From positions 6,678,103 to 6,742,102 of the forward strand of contig JABAKD010000002.1 in NCBI GenBank assembly GCA_012845835.1: a stretch of DNA of 64,000 nt, written 5' to 3'. The notes under the pieces are model-generated. The model was not told the origin of the DNA, ran no database searches, and saw nothing but the letters and a program-made list of their open reading frames with translations. Positions 21,901 through 30,546 of this stretch are shown piece after piece (positions within the stretch are counted from its first letter, which is position 1; every line of letters starts with the position of its first letter). The position numbers and the translations under genes are program-made. The stretch comes from Undaria pinnatifida. Taxonomy: Eukaryota; Sar; Phaeophyceae; Laminariales; Alariaceae.

Positions 21901-24781
21901 ACTAAATTCAAGTAAATTTGTCCCCAAAAAAGGTTTCCAGTTCTAAAGGCGTTAATGAGGACACACACACGGTAATACGCGCGATCGACGTAAAACACAC
22001 GGCTTGCAAAGATGAGTTTCGACGAAATCTTCCAGGGTTGGGTTCTGTAGGGTGCGGGTAATACCCGGGTAATTGCACACCCCCTCGTGGGGGGGGGGGG
22101 TTCGATTTGACGTGGAGGATTTAATCCAACTTGCATGGATGGCATGTCCTCACTGGGTAAATGTCCCCGAGGTAATCTGTCGTACTACGGCTACCTTTTT
22201 TTTATTTTTTTTTGGGAATTATTAATTATCGACAAAACCACTACCGAGAGGCGATAAATCGTGAACCTCAATGAGTGGTGACCGAGGGACCGGGGCAACA
22301 GCCACGCTCACGGCTATACTGCGCTGTAACAGATCATACATAGCGTACCCCGGCTGTGGCACTTCAACCCAAATAATGGCGGTCGCAAGCCCATAATATT
22401 TGCCACCACAGCTCGATAAGCCAAGTGCCGCGACAAAGAAGCGAAACTACCGAAAACACAGAAGTTAGATACACTTCTAGACGTCGATGGTTGCTGCATC
22501 GCCGTCGCGGCAGATCTACCGAGCATGTATTGTTCCGATCGGAAAAAAACATTGACAATATGCAATACGTGGTTTCCCGATAGGAGCCAATTTCGTACCA
22601 GGTATGTTTCCATCAAATCGAATCAAATTCAATTCGATTCATGAAAAATGAATATTTTGGATTGAAAAGTGTCCTTCGTTAATACAATACGTGCCCACGG
22701 GTTAGAAACGAGATAAACATGAACAGGACCTACAGCAGTAGGTCCTACTATCGTATACGATACGTACTGCTACTGCTGTACATTCGGTGTTCGGTTGGTT
22801 TCACTGACAAGATATAACATCGTAATAGAATGCATAATACACTCTTTGGGTTATTAAACCTGAATTAATGCATGTGGGTTCCCCGGGTATTGTAACAAAG
22901 GTATATCCGTACCCCGGGTGTTGTTTGTGCCACAGTCTTACAGAAGTCACAGAAGTTCCGGGTTAGGGTATGGGGATCTTACAGAAATACAGAAATTCCG
23001 GGTACGGTACGGAAATGTTACAGGACTCACAGAAGTTCCGGGTATGGTGGCACGGGCGTACAGAACTCGCATACGTTATAAAAATGATATACCCGCACCC
23101 CCCGGGGTATTTGCGGCACTGGCGTTCAGAACTTCCAGAAGTTCCGGGTACGGGTACGAATGTCATACAGAACTTCCAGAAGTTTCGGGTACAGGTATGA
23201 ATGTCCTACAGAACCCACAGAAGTTCTTTGCAGGGTAATACCCGGGGTAAATACCCGGGTATGGTTTGTGCGTACCCTACAGAACCCAACATTTTTCTCT
23301 CCTACTTTCTGGTTCAGGGGAAAACGACATGCACAGCGAAACAACGGTATTAACATACCTGATTTTACAGTTCAGGTGAAAACGGTATATGACAAACGCA
23401 TCAGTAAAGGGTGGCTCTCATTCCCTCTTCGCACCTCTCCCTGGTCGACGGTGATGATGGCCGTGTGGATGGGGAACGTTCTCAATTGCCTGTTCAGTCG
23501 AAACCCCTTCTGGAACGAGTACTTCCCCATGCTCTCCACGTGTACGCCAACCTCTTCTCCGAATGTCGTCAGGATTGGATCTAAGTCCACAGAAGACGAA
23601 TTCCACGCTGAGGGTTTCCATCAAACAGATGGCATGAGGGGAGAGGGGGGGGGGGGGTGGTTAAGGCAGGGGGTCGGATGGGCGGGGGGGGGTGAAAACC
23701 CTTCAGTAAACCGGTTTGAAAATATTCACGATTTTTGGAGTAAAGTACTTCGAAATAGTGTGTGATAAGTTATGCAGCAGTAAAACGGTGAACCTCTCGA
23801 ATGGTGGTCAGGATTGGATCAAGACCTACCGTAGAGGGATTCCACGCTGGGGGGTTCGACGAGGGGAGGAGGGGGGTTCATCAACCTTTTTCCAACTCCT
23901 AAAAAGTATCTAAATCTATTTCCAAGTTATTTGTCCCCAGAGCGGGAGTGAAGCCAAAGCGTTCGAAGGAGGAATGGAATTACGCTCCACAGTAGAGGAG
24001 TTCCGCGTTGCTACAAGAACCAAGGGTTCGGCGAAGAAACAAAGGGGGGAGAGCGGGGAAGGGAGGGGCAATATTGCCATAAGCGGGTCGTGGTGGGGGG
24101 GAGGGAGACACGGAACCAATGGAAGAGACAGACTCGAACACAGACAACAACACAGACAGCCAGACATGCCGACGTGCATACATGCGAGACAGGCAGCTAC
24201 AAACACATAAGCACACACTCACTCACTCACTCATTCAATCACTCGACCCCACACCCCCCAACCCCCCCCACCCCTCGCAAAACACACAAGACACACTGAC
24301 ACGAAAAAACAACACAACACAGATACACAGACATAGATGCCACGCCCGCGGGCCGCAGTCGACCGACTGACTTACATCCTTTAACCGAAAACCGGCTGAA
24401 ATCGTCGGCATCGGGTATGATAAGGACCTGGGAGTACTTCTCCGTCTCCCCCACCACCCACGGCAGCCCGTTGACAACGAGGCACACCGAGGTCGGCTCG
24501 CCGATAGTCACATCCGTCTGGCCCGTAGACAGAACGCACGGATCTACACACAGAAGCACCGCCAGCGCCGCCGCCGCCCAGTGAAGGCCGAGTAGAAAAT
24601 ATGACGTGCGGGGAGAGGAGAGGGGGGGGGGGGGAAGGGGGGGGGAGGAGGGGGGGGGGGGGGGGGGGCGAGAGGGAGGGGCGGGAGGCAAGGGGGGGCG
24701 GAGGGGCGGGGGGCGACGTTCACCAGGCGATTCAGCGGCGGAGGCGGGTGTTGTCTGGAGGACGAAGAACGCTACACACAT
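18934..24781 (-). CDS. Secreted cysteine-containing protein, six exons, 233 aa, unknown family
   Basis: Exons on the minus strand: 24781-24724, 24543-24376, 23607-23435, 21606-21466, 20153-20064 and 19005-18934 (TGA stop). All five junctions are GT...AG, keep phase (1,1,0,0,0), and total 702 nt. An in-frame TGA just upstream supports the ATG at 24781. Residues 1-15 (MCVAFFVLQTTPASA) look like a short signal peptide with an Ala-x-Ala cleavage site. The mature chain has seven cysteines; five cluster in exon 4 (residues 143, 146, 151, 171, 178: WDDGCHFCGSANC... and DCFWLDSEC). One sequon (NSS) lies at 78-80. Exon 5 reads VYVVWTGTDAKGNYFTSFSK, a beta-rich, glycine-turn pattern. Inference: an extracellular or cell-surface protein. 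The exon 3 donor (GTGCGA) is the weakest signal. I cannot name a family. Confidence 0.8.
19540..19735 (-). repeat. Degenerate tandem repeats in intron 5
   Basis: Repeated strings such as ATAGATCGCAT, GGCAAGTACAGGAT and AGACAGGACAGAGAT recur about every 70-130 bp. They continue into the spacers between the exon-5 copies at 19757 and 19901. Confidence 0.6.
19757..19806 (-). pseudogene. Decayed copy of exon 5 (second downstream copy)
   Basis: On the minus strand it reads AK-WNYFTRFCRG... before a GTGAGA donor at 19756, matching exon 5 (AKGNYFTSFSKR) but with frame-disrupting changes. It lacks the acceptor half. Confidence 0.7.
19901..19966 (-). pseudogene. Partial copy of exon 5 (first downstream copy)
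   Basis: Minus-strand reading CFAKGNYITGFSKRLSTYC then DE and a GTGAGA donor matches exon 5 at about 17 of 22 positions in an open frame. The upstream acceptor half is missing, so it probably cannot be spliced in as it stands. Confidence 0.75.
20551..20616. repeat. Head-to-head telomeric repeat block (fusion orientation)
   Basis: Seven perfect TTAGGG units (20552-20593) run into TTA and then three perfect CCCTAA units (20597-20614). The plus-strand order TTAGGG then CCCTAA is what end-to-end telomere joining produces. The block lies in intron 4 of the minus-strand gene and directly abuts a partial copy of its exon 5. Confidence 0.9.
20617..20690 (-). pseudogene. Acceptor-half copy of exon 5 truncated at telomeric repeats
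   Basis: Matches 20139-20188 (exon 5 start, its acceptor, and upstream intron: CAGCTG, then GCTAACTTTAG, then GTCCGTCCCCT). The copy is offset by 475 bp. The exon homology stops where the CCCTAA array begins. Downstream, a roughly 60-bp unit with GAGAGTCCGTCCCCTCAC is tandemly duplicated (20670-20770). Confidence 0.75.
21845..22045 (-). mobile_element. Long-TIR element end interrupted by a piggyBac-like MITE
   Basis: Outer terminus on the minus strand (CGTCGAAACTCATCTTTGCA..., then CGATCGCGCG and GTGTGTCCTCATTAA). The expected continuation, AAGGATATAGGTCGGCGAC, is broken by 21871-21951 and resumes as GTCGGCGACTCC. Lies in intron 3 of the secreted-protein gene. Confidence 0.75.
21871..21951 (-). 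mobile_element. piggyBac-like MITE, copy A (about 81 bp)
   Basis: Homologous to 39199-39278 and 56977-57058. Ends are CCCC/CGCCTTTG inverted repeats, flanked by TTAA on the right and a mutated TTGA on the left. The interrupted host repeat has TTAA at this exact point (CCTTAATGAGG), the known target of piggyBac-type transposases. No coding capacity. Confidence 0.75.
22928..23290 (+). repeat. Minisatellite, about 45-bp unit
   Basis: Seven to nine degenerate copies built around ACAGAAGTTCCGGGTACGGG and AATGTCATACAGAACTTCC. Bounded on both sides by CCCGGGTATT/AATACCCGGG palindromes and a shared TATGGTTTGTGC-like string. It lies in intron 3 of the secreted-protein gene. Confidence 0.75.
23808..23862 (-). 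pseudogene. Partial copy of exon 3 start
   Basis: Plus-strand GTCAGGATTGGATC... and GATTCCACGCTG match the 5' portion and acceptor of exon 3 at 23571-23612. A shorter echo (GAGGAGTTCCGCGTTG) lies at 23995-24012. They mirror the partial copies around exon 5. Confidence 0.6.
24616..24712 (-). repeat. Poly-C-rich pyrimidine tract of intron 1
   Basis: Almost pure G on the plus strand, hence a roughly 95-nt C-rich tract read by the minus-strand gene. The first AG after it (24545-24544) is the phase-correct acceptor of exon 2. It is probably the intron's polypyrimidine tract, but unusually long and C- rather than U-rich. Confidence 0.6.
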
Positions 24782-25519
24782 AGCGAGTCAATAGTGAGGT
24801 GCGGTGACGGGTAGGTGCAGCAATGCTTACGAGTTGGCCCAGCTTCGACACAACGGTTGATAGTCCGCACGAACTCCTTGTTGCCTCTTTACACCGAAAA
24901 AAAATCAGGCAATCGGCGTTATGGGGTTACGATAGGTCAATACGCAAACAGTTCCACGTCCTCAAATACCGAAGACCCCCTTCGCAGATCAAGAGCTAGA
25001 CAAACAGAAGTGTAGCTTGAGGACGTCATACCTCGCAATCCGGTTGATCCGCGACATGAACCTTATCTTTACTGGGGGCAAAAAAAAAAACACAAATGCC
25101 AGGCGCTTTCTCCCCAAAACCTTGCGCGCAAATTCAAAGGGGTTAAGCTCAGGTGTCTACAGCAGTCGACGCCAAATAAGACATTAAGGTTCACTTTTTG
25201 GGGTACACGGGAGGAATTTGGGGAAAGGAACCCGCGGTCAGCGGCGAGCGCTACACTGCTGTGAATCCTACCGGCATATAAATAGGTCAACACCCTTAAT
25301 GAGAGTTGCATGATAGTTTCTTCGAACGAAGTACCAGGCGGGTATATTGGTTTCAGCTTCTGTCCTTCTCCATACAGGTTATATATGATATCAGTGCGCA
25401 GAATGGTTATGGACCGAAATTGCCCTTTGGGCAGAAGTATCGTGTTTGCTCTTAAGACATCTATTGATAGAGGAGTCGCATATCTTCAAAAGTAATACAT
25501 ACGTAAAAACGCACGACCG
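24782..25519. other. Upstream region of the minus-strand gene
   Basis: Should contain its promoter. A GTAAGC donor-like site at 24828-24823 (minus) could end a 5' leader exon, but I see no clear TATA or CCAAT element. The rest shows no gene. Confidence 0.35.
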
Positions 25520-25586
25520 GAGTATCACGCAGCTTGCAATTGTAAGTATCGACCATTAAATTGATTGAACTCACTGCTGACGTATT
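25520..25586 (-). repeat. Dispersed transposon terminus, diverged copy
   Basis: Reverse-strand match to the family (CGGAGTATCACGCAGCTTGC ... CTCACTGCTGACG). Confidence 0.65.
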
Positions 25587-25672
25587 TGAAACATTTATAT
25601 AAAATGGTATATGTTCAAGGCGTTTCAATATGGGGGTTACGATTATTAATAGGTCTCCAGCCTTGCCCAGAT

Positions 25673-25862
25673 CAGAGTAGTGGGACCTATATAAGGCGGT
25701 GCAGTGCGAAGGAATTTTTGCCTCCCTACATCGAGAGGCCGACCTATTCGTATATCATAGGCAGCTAGCTGCCTTCAGAGTTTTACTTGTGCCAACCCAT
25801 TCCAACCGCCCTATATCGACTGGCCCCCTTGTTCTAACCACCTTATATAGACCCCACTACTG
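25673..25862. mobile_element. CAG...CTG-ended MITE (190 bp)
   Basis: Terminal inverted repeats of about 27 bp: left CAGAGTAGTGGGACCTATAT then AAGGCGGT; right, read inward, CAGTAGTGGGGTCTATATAA then GGTGGTT. Flanked by AT on both sides, a possible 2-bp target duplication. The ends match the 1.55-kb element at 62260-63808, so this is probably its deletion derivative or a relative. No ORF. Confidence 0.8.
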
Positions 25863-26124
25863 ATGCTGGACCTTGTACGTGTTTCCTGCTGACGAACCTA
25901 TACACCCGCCATAGAAAATACTTACAGGCATGCCCCCCGACTGAATCCTCTCCCTAAGCACATTCTTCCACCTCTCAGCCATCTTCAGCTCTTAATTGCA
26001 AACGAGCATGCTATGTTTCTTGGGAACTTTCCTGAACTTCTTTGCTTTCTTCATCGCTCGCTCTTCACCAAGCTCTTCACGTTCCTTGCTTTCGTATGTT
26101 TCTTGTTGTCTCGCAAGTCACTCC

Positions 26125-26440
26125 CAGCTGAGACTCAGCTCTGCAGAGCTGCGCCGTGCCCTGCCGTGCTGTGCGGTGCTGTGTGGTGTTGTGTGGTGTG
26201 TTGTGTTTACTATTTCGTAAATACCAGGTATCACATGTACGAAGTACCATCAGGTATCGGTACGCCAGTAATGTATACGTACTACAATAAATCACGAAAT
26301 ATACACTCCCAGCTCAGCTCAACTCAGCTACCTCAGCAGCTCAGCGCAGCGCCGTGCGGTGCGGTGCCGTGCGGTGCCGTGCTCTGCCCTGCGGTGTGGT
26401 GCTGCGCCGTGCTGTGCCGTGCTGCGCTGTGCTCTCTTTC
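26125..26440 (+). repeat. GCCGTGC/GCGGTGC simple repeats
   Basis: Two clusters (about 26145-26205 and 26345-26435) of CCGTGC, GTGCGGT and CTGTGC steps. Related in composition to the GGTGC array at 45888. Alternative frames through it give Cys/Ala/Val-rich peptides with no meaning. Confidence 0.65.
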
Positions 26441-26834
26441 GTACATACAGCAGTATCAGGTATCACGATCATGCGAAGTACCAGGTACCAAGTACCGGTA
26501 TGTACGTGTGTGCCTGTGTTTCACACTATAAATACTCGTCTTTGCTTTCTTCTTCATTGATTGTCCTTTTGTGTTTCTTCTTTTGCTTCTTGCGTTTTTG
26601 CATATTACACTCGTACTGCCGATCACAACGTGACGTCGCCAGCAAGCACACAGAACAGCACAGGGCAATCAGCTCTGCACAAGTAGCCATGGCATTATCA
26701 AGTCGTTAATTGCAACAAGTCATGGGCGTCATATTTCTGCCCCCTTCCCATTTTGTTGTATCAATTCTTGCCCGAGCGTACCGGGCCGCGTCAGCCGCCC
26801 GCGGAGCGGAGCTCAGCCCACAACAGAAAACCAG

Positions 26835-26836
26835 CA

Positions 26837-26868
<32 letters not shown>

Positions 26869-27405
26869 TTCGAGGGTTGCATAATTATCGACTCGGTACG
26901 TGAAGGAGGAAAATCGGGATTTTTGGCGGTGTTGCGCTGTGTTATGTTGTTGTCGCTGCTGTCCACGTCTGTAGTGGTGTTGGTGGTGGTGGTGGGGACG
27001 TTGTTTTTGTTGTCATTGTTGCTGAGAAAGTTTGCAAGTATCGGTGACGTTCCGTTGTGTTTCTTTTCTTGTCGCCGCTATTGTCGCTGTCGATGGTGTT
27101 GGTGGTGGGGATAGTTTATACCTGGCATTCGCCAGAAGGGGAACTTTAGAGGTTTAGTGGTGTTGCGTTGTATTGCTTTTGTTGTTGCCGCTGCCGTTGA
27201 CGTCGGTCGGTGGCGGTTGCGATGGTGATGGTGGTGCCAATGTTTTTGGCTCAACCGAGGAAGTTCGGCATTTTTTGTGGTGTTGCGTTGCTCTGCTTCT
27301 GTTGTTGTCGCTGTTGTCAGTGTTGGCGGTGGTGGTGGTGGTGATGATGTCGTTTTGTTGTTGTTGAGGAAGCTTGGAGTTTTGGTTGTGTTGCCCTGGG
27401 TTGCT
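26835..27405 (+). repeat. Triplet-rich region (CAG, then GTT/GGT)
   Basis: A CAG/AGC run of about 12 triplets at 26830-26870, then long GTT/GGT/TGC triplet tracts with three-base periodicity. Long open frames on both strands (for example 26710-27114 and 27492-27154) come from this periodicity. No gene is claimed. Confidence 0.65.
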
Positions 27406-27410
27406 TTGTT

Positions 27411-27925
27411 GTTTGTGGTGGTGGTGGTGGTGGTGATGGTGGTGAGTTTGTTTTAGCTGTTGTCCTTGCTGTTTTGTTGTTGCTATTGCCATAGACTACA
27501 GCAGTACTCGTAGTAAGGTGGTGGCGGTGATGCTGCACCCGCGTTTCAGGAACAACTCACTTGAACCTACAGCAGTAGTAGAGTCGGGTCATATGTGTCG
27601 CACAGCTACTGTTATCGTAGATCTTGCTTTTGATAGCGCTAGAGAAGCAGCGGTACACTACCGATTTTGTCGTTTGTGGTCGTGGTGGTGGTATGGTGGT
27701 GAGTTTGTTTTAGCTGTTGTCCTTGCTGTTTTGTTGTTGCTATTGCCATAGACTACAGCAGTACTCGTAGTAAGGTGGTGGCGGTGATGCTGCACCCGCG
27801 TTTAAGGAACAACTCACTTGAACCTACAGTAGTAGAGTCGGGTCATATGTGTCGCACAGCTACTGTTATCGTAGATCTTGCTGTGGGCGCTAGAGAAGCA
27901 GCGGTACACTACCGATACCACACAA
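27411..27925 (+). repeat. Tandem duplication, about 257-bp unit
   Basis: 27411-27665 is repeated at 27671-27925 with over 90% identity, including GGTGGCGGTGATGCTGCACC and GTCGGGTCATATGTGTCGCA. Differences are small indels and single-base changes, so the duplication is recent compared with other repeats here. Confidence 0.85.
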
Positions 27926-28533
27926 TAGGTCGAGGTGAACGTGCAGTGCTGCAGCAGTCGCAGTACACTATTAATAGCCCGATCATAAGAAAGAGCCCCA
28001 CAAGGAACTTGATCTAAAAATTACGGGGAAATAAGAAACTCGGCATTTATACAGAAGATAGTGTAGGAAACACCCTTTCTCAAATGAGAAATCTAGCCCA
28101 ACACCAAATATATCGGTTTCCTATCAAACGGCTGGTAGGCTGGTACTATTGCACGTGTATTGCTGTGGTACCCGTGGTACTATTCATATATGAACACTTG
28201 TATCTGCTTTTGGGAGAGTAGCAGGAGCTGGTTGGGCGGGACGGTGGGGGACGGTGGAGAGGCTTGTGGACCGCTGTTACACTCTCAACCCTCCAGACGC
28301 TATACCCTTCTCCACGAGTATAGTACGAGTAGAAAGGTGCGGACCACGCCCACACCTCCGCGTTTCTCAGCACGGGTGAAACCACATGAGTCGGGTCGCC
28401 CTCGCTACAAACGGGACACCGGGACAACCAGTAAGAACCAGAAACACTGAGCCAATGCAGTGATTGCTATTGAAGGGAGCGTGCGTTCTGCACTACTTTC
28501 AGTATCGTATACTATTGTACTGTCACACCGGTC

Positions 28534-28845
28534 GCCCCGGTGGCGTATCAGGTTACCCTCGAGCCTGGTATAGGTCAGTTTCGTGAGTTCGAGCCCGGCC
28601 GAGTGCATACTCGTAAAAATTCGTGGGGGCTTTTTCTTGTGCACAATTCGACTGGTGGAAAGCGCGAGAGCGTGAGTTAGCAACACTCGACGAAAAATCG
28701 ACGGGCAATGGGATTGCTGAACCCTATGCGCGATGAAAAATGAAGGCAAGAACCGGGGGGGAGAAGGGACGACATCTGTGACCACGGCTTGTCAAGAAGC
28801 TGGATTGTAAATGTGCGTAAAAAAAATAAAATAAAATAACTGTGT
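28534..28845 (+). mobile_element. tRNA-derived SINE, full-length
   Basis: The head GCCCCGGTGGCGTATCAGGT has a pol III A box (TGGCGTATCAGG). A B box (AGTTCGAGCCC) follows about 40 bp later. The head resembles the start of an arginine tRNA. The body (GAGCGTGAGTTAGCAACACT ... AGAAGCTGGA) ends in an A-rich tail with TAAAATAAAAT units. A 5'-truncated copy lies at 2770-2985. Transcription would be by RNA polymerase III from the internal boxes, and mobilisation would need a LINE partner. The tRNA fold is degraded, so it is not a functional tRNA gene. Confidence 0.75.
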
Positions 28846-29009
28846 ATAAACAAGATGCTTATTTTTCTTGTGAAGCTCAGCCGGACTTTCTTATTTACAC
28901 TGTTTCTCATTAGCAAGTCCAAAGTAAAAATACCAACACTTACCATTATAGTGGACCAAAAATACGACCCTCCAAATAAAAACTCATCTTTATTGTACTT
29001 CGAGTATAT

Positions 29010-29083
29010 TACAAGTACCAACAACGCAGCTTGCAAAGATGAGTATTGACCTAAAATTCGTCGAACTCACGGCTGACGTCCTT
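29010..29083 (-). repeat. Dispersed transposon terminus, diverged copy
   Basis: Close to the 1566-1635 copy, including the flank TACAAGTACCAACAACGCAG. Confidence 0.7.
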
Positions 29084-30171
29084 GAAATTTGTTTATAGAA
29101 GTCCTGTACCGGGTACGACACCATGCGAGGTACCCTGCCGATGTCTGTTAGCACCCCAAAAGTACGCACGACTTGGTCCTGTCGTACCTATGTTCACTAA
29201 TCTCCGGTTCGTAGTCTGTGACCACGGGGCAATTCTAGAGTGAATAATTGGCTGGCAGAACGAACACACATACACATGGTCGTCTAACGAAAGCGTCGGC
29301 GCTGCCTCGGCTGCAACGCGATAGTTCTGTGCTGCTGCGGTCTACAGCGCTGGTACCACAAGTAGGCTTTCTGATTCCTGCTCCATTCTTGTTGCAGCGC
29401 AACGAGTGCTGTACGGCAGCAACAGATTGTTTTCAGTTAAGGTTGTAGCTGCGGTCCCTTCCCTGCCTGCCTGCGTCCAAGGTCTAACGTCGTATAACAG
29501 GGTAACACATACCGGCACGCCAGTGCCAGGTACGGTACAGACTGCCTACGGTACGAGTATCGTGCACGTCCATCCCGTCGGCAAGTTCTTTTCTCGCCGA
29601 CCTTGTGCTTCACGATCCCCGGCCCGAACAGGAGCTGTCAACTACCATCAAGTTTATGGCGGAAGCGCCGAGGTGCACCGGGGTGTTCAGTGATAAGGTG
29701 GTGACGTCCCGCGCAACGCAGACGACCTGTGTGCACTGTGGACCACAGCCGTCGTCGTGTATCCCATCAACTCCCGCAGGAGCCGAACCGTCTCCTACGT
29801 ACGTACTACTGCCGCTGGGTTTATATTTACCAGATGTGTCGTGCACCTCAGCAGTTGTGACCCTGCGATAATGTACGAGTATAGAACGTACGAGTATAGA
29901 ATTTCGTTGAAACTCGTACTTGCAAGCTGCGTGGATATAAATTCCGCAGTTCTTCGATCGCGCGTGCGGCACACCAGTTGATGACCTCGTGAAGGACGAC
30001 AGGGTCGGCGAGTCGGTGCAAGGGTGTGCCAGGTACTCTGTTCTCAAAATGGTTGTCTTTTGTCTTTAAACGTATCAAACAATATCCTGGTTCTACTGCT
30101 ACGTATGAACTATCGAAAGGTGTGACCACTAGCGTCCTAAAATATAAGGAACATTTTATTATGAATATACT
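29084..30171. other. Region without a supported gene
   Basis: Open frames on both strands at 29600-30050 contain cysteine and proline-rich peptides, and a helix-like stretch (VLHEVINWCAARAIEELR, minus, around 29960-30000). No start or splice context ties them into a gene. A partial transposon terminus lies at 29901-29935. Confidence 0.35.
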
Positions 30172-30546
30172 TTATAAAACGATTATTACATTTCCGAACA
30201 CGTTCGTATCGTAAAAAAGCACAAAATTAAAATTCGCTGGGGCGGCGCGGTTAAAAATCAGCACGTTTTTTATATCAGAATCGGAAGAATAGTAGAAACC
30301 GCCCTCTCGAAAAGGCAAGGCCCGCAATGTCTCAGGCAACCTAAGCAAAGCATCTTCCACCAGACCTGGGCTCTTCCAGTAGGCCTCTCCCTGAGGCTCA
30401 GCCACCCTGCTTACGCCAAGTTAAGCCAAGGTCTCACCTGCGCTTACCCCTAATCGACCACTCCCCACGAAAGCAAGGACACCTCCCATCAGACCCGCAG
30501 CTTTTCGCCATGGAGCTGCTCTTCTGTTCCTCCTCCCATCCGCCAT
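30172..30546 (-). CDS. Candidate small two-exon gene, 105 aa, possible signal/membrane anchor
   Basis: An ATG at 30546 in strong context (GCGCACCATGG) opens exon 1 (30546-30448, 33 codons). It is a basic stretch (MADGRRNRRAAPWRK) followed by a hydrophobic segment (AAGLMGGVLAFVG), like a signal anchor. A GTAAGC donor and a CTCAG acceptor at 30391 define a 57-nt intron with CTTAAC as a possible branch site. Exon 2 (30390-30172) continues in phase (GEAYWKSPGLVEDALL...) to a stop. The last 30 codons are AT-rich and may instead be intron. An alternative donor (GTGAGA at 30437) gives a different, less plausible frame. I recognise no family. Confidence 0.35.

Noticed and set aside
22928-23290. CRISPR array
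   Set aside because: Repeat units are degenerate and contiguous without unique spacers, and the context is a eukaryotic intron.
26710-27492. Genes in the CAG/GTT triplet region
   Set aside because: Both strands are open because of three-base periodicity; peptides are runs of Ser, Val, Leu or His.
28534-28610. Functional tRNA gene
   Set aside because: A and B boxes are present but acceptor and anticodon stems do not pair, and it heads a SINE with a second copy.
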